From contig OW203993.1 in NCBI GenBank assembly GCA_934047225.1, forward strand, positions 25,372,069 to 25,436,068: a DNA stretch of 64,000 nucleotides. Direction: 5' to 3'. The notes beneath the pieces were generated by a model, which saw only the letters and a list, made by a program, of their open reading frames with translations, did no database searches and was not told the DNA's origin. The position numbers and the translations under genes are program-made. Shown one piece after another: positions 35,601 through 44,600 of the stretch. Position 1 is the stretch's first letter. Every line of letters starts with the position of its first letter. Origin of the DNA: Ypsolopha sequella. Its lineage: Eukaryota; Arthropoda; Insecta; Lepidoptera; Ypsolophidae.

Positions 35601-38600
35601 TACCTATCTTATATTCTTCTCTGTAGGGGCTAATGTCGTACTGCAAGTGTATAGCTTGATGTGGTCTCCACTGTACATACTTACTATTAACATCTTTTAG
35701 ACATCTGAACTCCTGTTCTGTTGAACATATTGGTTCACCGTTGAACTTTCCTGAAAAGAAAAATTTATTCCTTATAACATGCAAGAAAGAATAAGGAAAG
35801 CGTAATTCTCCTTAGAAAAAAAAAATATACAACATTATTTTTTGTTTTAACAAGGTATCTAGCTAAAAAAAAAAAACGTTACCAAAATTATATTTATTTA
35901 TGAAAAGGTCACTGCGACTTGGAGACGCTTGACAAAAACTTTTGTGTTCGCTAAAAACACACCAATTTGTTGTTTCGCTGCGTGATCACTAGTATTACGC
36001 GTCCAAGAACAAATAATCGCCTCTATGAAAAGCAAATAAGGTCTTTGCCATTAGACTTATTGTGCTGGACGGGTAATAAAAAAAGTTGCTAGGGTATGCC
36101 ATCCTCTTAAACAGACAAATGAATAATTTTGGCCCTAAATAAAAGAGAACTATTGGTATACTCACGAGGCCAATGAAACAAAACACAGTTGCAGATTTTC
36201 CTGGACTCCCTGATCAGAAGATCATGTTTACAATTGCTATCAGTGTACACCGAATAGTATTCCAGCTTTCTTTCATCCTGAAAGAAGCACTGCCGGCGAC
36301 CAGGCTTCAGGGACCTCAGAGCTGGGTCAGTTTTGTACGTGAGGGGAGACACTTCTATAGTGGTCGTTCGCCCCAATGGCAGTCGTAGGATCGTACTGGT
36401 ATAAACGTGGTCTGTCGGTGAACCTATGAGGACCTGTAAATGAACCCCTGTTTATGATTTATATAAAAACGGCTCACCTCAATACGTGTTATGATCGGGA
36501 AAGCCGACCAGTTTCAGCAGATTTAGACTGCCTTCATCTGGGCGAGTAAAGACGTTTACGCGACGACGTTACGCCTCACACTGCGGGCTGCAGCTCGCAG
36601 GGCTCGGGATGACATCGATGCAGATGGTATTGGTGGTCGGACCGGTAGGGCGTCCGCACAATTAGTTACTTCCGGGCTTGCGTTATTAATTACCGGAGTG
36701 ACACCAAACAACGATAAACACGCGGAACTTATAGTATCTACGTCACTTTCAGTAAAGTCTGTGAGTGATCCGGTAACTGTTTTTAGCACAGGTTTCCACA
36801 CCGCGGGCAAACCACTGTCTCTATTGAAATTCGGACGTCGCGTCGGCTTATTTCTATGGATTCGCGAATTTTACGTGGCACAAATAACTTTTCACGAACT
36901 AACACTTTCGCTTTATCGAATCTCATAAAATGTGTAGTATCCGAATTTACGACATGGTCTGCAACGGATGATTGCAGATTACTCGCCCAGATGAAGGCAG
37001 TCTAAATCTGCTGAAACTGGTTGGCTTTCCCGATCATAACACGTATTGAGGTGAGCCGTTTTTACATAAATCATGAATTATCCTCAAGTCTCATTTAATT
37101 CTAGAACCCCTGTTTACTTTAATATGTATACTTCCAAGTAAGATGAATACGGGATGGATAGGTAATTTTACCAAGCTGCTGTTTTCAAATTACTTTTCTG
37201 TAGTCTCTTACCTGTTTTGCTGACTATAGATTTATAGACTGTAGACTCCTACTTGTTTTGCTGACTATAGATAGGCTTAAGCCTCCTACTTGTTTTGCTG
37301 ACTATAGATAGGCAGTAGACACCTACTTGTTTTGCTGACTATAGATAGACTGTAGTCTCCTACTTGTTTTGCTGACTATAGATAGGCTGTAGCCTACTAC
37401 TTGTTTTGCTGACTATAGATAGGCTGTAGCCTCCTACTTGTTTTGCTGACTATAGATAGGCTGTAGCCTCCTACTTGTTTTGCTGACTATAGATAGGCTG
37501 TAGCCTCCTACTTGTTTTGCTGACTATAGATAGGCTGTAGCCTCCTACTTGTTTTGCTGACTATAGATAGGCTGTAGCCTCCTACTTGTTTTGCTGCCTA
37601 TAGATAGACTGTAGTCTCCTACTTATTTTGCTGACTATAGATATTAGACTGTAGTTTCCTACTTGTTTTGTTTTCCTAAAATGGTCACTCCACTACTCGA
37701 TTAGCTCACAAACGAGGCGATGATTTAAAATGTTCAAATCAAGTGAAAGTTTCGAAGCATGTTTTCTAGATAATAAAAAGAACACATAGGTATTATGTTT
37801 CTTCGAAAACAATTTGTATTTTTTTCGGTTCAGTAATTTTTTTTGAAAAACTAGTACCTACTTTATGTTGTACCTGACAATACTTTATGTTGTGTCTTGA
37901 CATTTTCTGACTTTGACATAGTGATGTGCCTGATATATACTAGGGATGTGCGATGGATTTCCCAATGCCAGTTTTGTCAGTCTGTCAGTTCCACTTACAG
38001 GCTTGTTATCTTCGCTCGGAAGGAAACCAATCTTCAAATGTACTCACAGTATACCCAAGACTGCTCTCATCACACGTGAACTGATGCTCGCTGGTGTTCA
38101 GGTACAGCTGTATGCCCAAGCCGTTCATCTCCCCTGACGCCATGGCTCGGTACGGCCTCATGCCAGGGTCGGGGGGGAACACCCTCGGGTACCCCCCGTC
38201 CAGGCTCCAGATCAGGGGGCGGGAGAACACGTGGTCGTCGAACACTCGCTGCCATGCTAGGGTATCGTTGGTCCTAAAATATACATTAGGGCTACGTTTC
38301 AGAACGTGTGATCTTCGTGCGAAATTTCACTCGTTTTTAAGAAAGAGACAGAGCTATATACTAGAAAGAGAAAGAAAGATCTGGTTTCGAAACGCTTGCG
38401 AGTGATTCCCGTGAGAAAAGCGTTTTGAAACGGTCTGGAGTGACACACGTCAAGTAAATACATAACCTCAAATCAAAATAAATAAATTAAGTAAAGTACC
38501 TAAATACCTATTGCTTTTAATATGGATGGCATTGCAACCTTTGCATTTGCAAGCCATAATCCTGTCGAAGCAGTTTCGAAACATTTTCCCGTATTCGTAC

Positions 38601-41600
38601 GGAAATGTTGAATTCTGTTTTCAAAAATTGTCCGAATCCCGAGAAAACTCCGAAATGACAACTGTCAGGCGAATTTTAACGGTACCCAAACAGAGTTAGA
38701 AATCGCACTTGTCAGTGCGATATTCACATTCCCCGAAAGCGTTTCTAAACACTTAGCGCAACTGTCAGGTAACAGTTCGTTTACCCTCGGTTTCACTCGG
38801 GTCGATTTTTGAACGATGCAGGGTAAAATTCGCATCGCTCGGAGTGATAATCGCACGTTACGAAACGTACCCTAGAATAAGTATTGTGTCTTGTCATAGG
38901 TATTCCGACTGTGTCATCCCACAATGGGTTGGATGTTTTTCCGGGGACAATAATAATATGCTTTCTAGGGTTCCGTTCCCCAGGAAAAAGACCGGCCAAG
39001 TGCGAATCAGACTCGCGGAACCAGGGTTCCGTATTGTGGATGATTTTAATTTTGTAATTTTTTTTCGTGAATTTCTCAACCGCTTTATTTTTCCTGTAAT
39101 CTTTACGTAAAAACATATTGCCATGATTTTTTCATATTTTTCGGTCCACCTGTTTTGGGGATAAGGGACATACATTTTTCAAGGTTTTTTAAGGATTTCT
39201 CGAAATAGATGCTATGAAATATAGACAAACTACTCGTATATATTTTTATAATCAGCTTTTTTATATTTAACTTTTTTTAAATAGCTATGGTTTTCCTGTA
39301 AATCTACATTTTTTAAATATTTTTCGGTCCTCCAGTTTCGGAGATAAGGGTGGGGAGGAGGGGGGGTACATACATTTTTTTGTAGTTTTTTAAAGATTTA
39401 TCGAAACTAGTGACAGTAAATATAGTAAAAATATAAATTTTTACAACTAGATTTTTAATATCTACAATTTGATACCCATATTGAATTTTAAAGAATTTTT
39501 TTTTATTTTCTCACTTTTTTATCTCTATCTCTTTACTAAAACACTGCAACTCTTAAAAAAATATGATGGGATAAAAAATTACACGACCTTCCTAAATTTA
39601 TTGCCCTTCTTCTTAGAATGGGCGGAGTAAGGTTGTATTTATTTATGTGCATATGTACAGTAACAATGCGCATCCAAATAAGGTCACGTGTACGTCCGGT
39701 AGCTCGGCTACAGCGAGTCTACCGCGTAATTTTGATTTTCATCAACATCAACTTGAGATTGAAATTTGACGTGCGTGCGACGACACTCGCCTAACATGCC
39801 ATCTCTTTTGCACGCACGTCAAACTTCAATCTCAAGTTGATGTTGATGAAAATCAGAAAAAAAATACGCGGTAGACTCGCTGTAGCCGAGCTACCGGACG
39901 TTCCACGTGACCTTGTTGATTGTATAGAAAGTGTAAGGAAATACGAACTTTGCGGAACAGTGGCGAAGATTTGTATGCGCATTATTACTTTGGGAGCACT
40001 GTATGTATCGTATTATCGTTGTGAATTGTGTTATTGGTACAATTATTATTATGTAGGTACACTTTTCAGTCACGGGCCCATAGGGACCCGGTCATTTGAA
40101 AGGCATTCATGGGGCCGAAGCCAACATTGAAGAGGCCTTTGGTACCATTTAATCTAAATGTGAGATGGCTGCATCCATCCTCTCCCTCAATGTATCATTG
40201 AGATACACTAACGGACAGTCCCCCACAGTTGCCAAACTATTGCCAGGAAGGAAGCGACTTGGAGTGGCCTATGAGGATGGGATGCTAAATGGGCCGGATA
40301 ACAGGGCTATGGAGTGAGATAACGGACATTTGCCTCGAAAATCTCTCACAAATTTAAATATGGCAGATGGTGACTTGCTGCTTAATAACTATCCAACAGG
40401 ATAGCCGTTGTGGGCCCCCTATCTAGCCACCATGGGGCGGCCAGGGGGCAACACTATATAAGCAGCTAAGGTTGTCGAGAGGTGAGTCTGCGGGGCGCAA
40501 CATCCTTATACAGTCAAGTGCCCCCGGCGTTATGACATTTTAATAGAAATGCCATGAAAGCCGTGACTGCGACGCACCGATTTGATCAATACGTCAAGAC
40601 ATAACCCGCGGGGCTCTCATTTCTCAACCGAACGCGTTAGAAAAATGGTGTATTGCAGCGTGGCAAATTGTTCTTACTCCAAGACATCGAAAGGAATTTC
40701 ATTTCACTCGTAAGTAATTTAAACATGTATTTACTGTGATATTTACAGAATAAACCTTGCGGTAAATGAAATTTCAACCTTACCATGAAATATTTATGGT
40801 TGTAGCGAGTAGCGTTGAAATTAGACGATATTTTGTCCATTGCAGGTTATAAAGAGTGTCACACTTTGAGTTAGAATATTAACGCCGCAATGTATATTTT
40901 TCAAACATTATCAACACTGACCTAACTGTGTTATAGTACGGGTATTACTATTTAGTATGCAAGGTGACATTTAATCAACTGCCCGAATCAACCAACCAAC
41001 TGGAGACTCGGTTGGTGATTAGGAACTAGGTTCAAAGATCATTTTTTTTCGAAATCATGAAAAAGAAATTTTTGTTCCCATACGAACTTAACTAGTACAA
41101 ATACAATTCCAAGTATTGGTAATACAGGAGCAAAATTTTTTTTTTCTAATTTCACCTGACGGGTCCTTAAACATTAATAACACGACCTGAAGGACGAATA
41201 ACGTCCTTCAGGTCGTGTTATTAGTTTATTTAGTAAGTAATTGGTGTAAATTATTATTTACAGAAAGAAAGTATCCATTCTCATTCATGATAAGGCCGGT
41301 GAAGATTTATGTATGGAACCTTGAGCCCTGATTCAACAAAATGTATCCTTACATGCCATTCAGAGGGAGCCTGTTGAAAGCATAGCACCTTCCATAATTA
41401 GTGAAGACCGGTCGGAAGAGATGGTCGCAGCATTCCTTCGTCATCCACTCCTGGTCGTCTGTCGGTCGCCAGAAGCAACCTTTCACTAACTCTGAGCACT
41501 TCGGAGAAGCCTGAAAAAAACATGTCAGTTGAAAAACCGGATCTGAATGAAATACATTTTGAATGAAATACATTTATTTTAAAAAACACGAAAGCATATT

Positions 41601-44600
41601 TTATTTGCAAAACATCTGCCAAACCGTGCGGTTTGTAGGCAGAATAGCCTCTGTTTACAATAAAACGTGTCTAGCATATAGAAACACAATACCCATTACG
41701 CAATACGCAAAACAACCCAGTCAGTAAACAATACTTTAAGTTTTATACATTTACATTTCCTATGTAAGTTTAGATAGATAGAACAATTTAACTTTCTTTT
41801 TAAACACACATTTGGAGTATGACTCATTTCTTAAGTCAGCTGGCAAGTGCATTGAACAGCTTAGGAACAAGATGTTGATCAGTTCTTTCACCATAATAGT
41901 TAATTGTTTTACAAATTTCAAGTTTTTTATCAGCAACCTTTCTAGTATACATTTTATTTCTCACCAATTTAGTAATCTTCGTGTGATTCTGATTTTCAAT
42001 TGTAATTAAATGTTTAACTTTTTCATTTACGGGTAACACGTTACAAATCCTAAATAATCTATCATAGTCCTGTTTACAGTTATTTTTTGTCTTTTTACTA
42101 ACCAAAAATTTCAAAAATCTAATTTGAAGTGACTTTATCTCGTCCAAGTATGTTTTAAATGTACGGCCATAACTACTCAGTCCATACATAACAATTGATT
42201 CCACTAATGCGTAATAGACACAAAATAGGGTAGATCGGCTTACAATTTTACTTAAAAAGAAAAACTTCCCTAGGACACATCTAAGTTTCTTACATATCTC
42301 TTTGACATGAGTTTTCCAATTCATATTGTTATCAATAGTTAAGCCAAGATACGTAAACTTTTTTACAAATTCAAGTTTTTGGCATTTACAATTTGATTGA
42401 TTGTTATGTAAACATTCATAGCTGTGGCCAGTAATACTTAGACCCTTCCTACTTTTTGTGTTGTATGGTGAGTGTATGTGCATAGCCTTAGTTTTATTTA
42501 TATTCAAAATAATGCCATTGTCATGGGCCCATTTTGTTATGTTATTAAATACCTCTTGACATTTTTGGTGCATGATTTTCAAATCTGTATCTGCTAAAAC
42601 AATGCACATATCGTCAGCATACATATATACATTGCAGTTTTGTATGACATTAGCGACGCTATTTACGTGCATTAAATAACCTACCGGACCGTACACGGAG
42701 CCGGTTGGGACACCATATTTTATATCAACTTTGTTACCATAATTTCCATCTACAACAGTCATCATTTTTCTGTTTTTCAAGTAACTGCGAAACCATTTGT
42801 TCATCGGACCCCTAATACCACACTCATCCATGGCACGGAGCAATAGTTCGTGATCTAGCGTGTCAAAGGCTTTTTTGTAGTCAATAAATATAGCCAAGAC
42901 CTGTTTTTTGTTATTTAAGTAGCCGTTAACATCATTGGTAAATTCAGACAAAGCTGTTGCAGTGCCATGATTTTTACGGAAGCCATGTTGACAGCCCGAC
43001 AACAATTTATGCTTTTCTAGGAATGACGACATTTGATTGACAATTGTTTTTTCTGTTATCTTATTTATCACGGATAAGATAGCGATAGGTCGGTAGTTAG
43101 AGTAATCAACGTGACTTCCCTGCTTGTATATGGGTCTAATTAATGATAGTTTTAGCTGATCCGGGTAAATACCAGTCTTAACACTTAAGTTCACAAAGTG
43201 CGCTAAGACTGAGCTAATTTGATGTTTAACCATTTTAATTTCTTGTATTCTAAGTTTATCAGAACCAGCAGATTTATTACAAGACATGCTGTCAATGATT
43301 TTTTCTATTATTTGAGGTTTTACAGGTTTAAACCAGAAGCTAATTTCGGAAGGCTTTACGTATGATTCTCTGTCTAGGAAGTTGTCGTTACATTTATGCT
43401 TGATTTTATCAATTTCTTCCGTAAAAGTTTTCGAAAAATTGTTACATATTTCTGCAATATTGCTAACTTTTCCTAAATGCTGCATGATTACCTCATCTAC
43501 ATTTGCCTTTCTTTTTCCTGTCCAATTGTTTAAATTTTCCCATATTTTCCGAAAATCGCCCTCACAATTATTTATTACTCTTTGTCTGTACATATTTTTT
43601 GCAATATATATCTTTTTGTTAATTTTATTTCTAGATATTGTATACTCTAATCTTAATGTCATATTACTTGGATCCTTTTTCCAGGTTTTAAATAATTTGT
43701 CCCTAATTTTAATCATTTTTTTTGTTTCTTTTGTTATCCATGGTTTCGAAATTCTTTTTCTTCGAAACGTAATGAGTTTTTGAGAACTTTTATATATATC
43801 GCAAAAAATAGCACATAATTTATTATATAACGTTACAGGACATTCTATACACAATAAAAATTCTATACTCAAAAAGGTATTTTTTTATTTTATTTATTTA
43901 TTTATTTACTAATAAAACAGAGTTTACAGTAAAACTTATATACTAACAGTGTGAAAAGAACCAGTTTAGGTTTGACCGCACACCGCATTCACAGGGCATC
44001 ACTCATTACATTAGGTAGATACTTATAGATAAGGTGCTTACATTATATACAATTCACAGCTAGCTTTTGTTTGTGTATACACACTAGCTAGGTGATTGTT
44101 TTTATACTTATTTACGACGATATGGATTGTGAGAATAAGTGTTTTGGTTTGATTTTTGTGTTGTTTTTTGTGATTTGATTTTTTTATGTTCAAGGGAAGT
44201 TGGTTTATTAATGTAGGTATTTGGTATTGAAGTAATTGTTTTCCATATAAGTTATAGAATGGAGGAACTTGAAGTTTCTTAATTAATGCAGTTCGTGTAT
44301 GTTTTTAGTTTCGGATTATGTTTATGTGAAGCCGCAAGCAGATCTAGACACGTGGCAGCGGGTCCAGGGCCGAGTTCGAAAAAGAAAAGGCAGGCGCGCG
44401 TGATTATTTGCTTGTATAGTTTAATTTAAACTTTAGCTGAGAAAACTTGACAAGTTGTACATAATCAGTAGAAATGACCCTAACAAACTTTCTTTTAAAA
44501 CAAGTGAAGAACGTTGTATATTATTGCATTAACTTCCGGCACCCAGTTTGATCTCAATTATTTTTTTGGTGAAGCCAACAATCCTGTATAACCTTTGTAC

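Noticed and set aside
37201..37670. CRISPR-like array
   Set aside because: Units are contiguous with no variable spacers, in an animal intron; it is a minisatellite.
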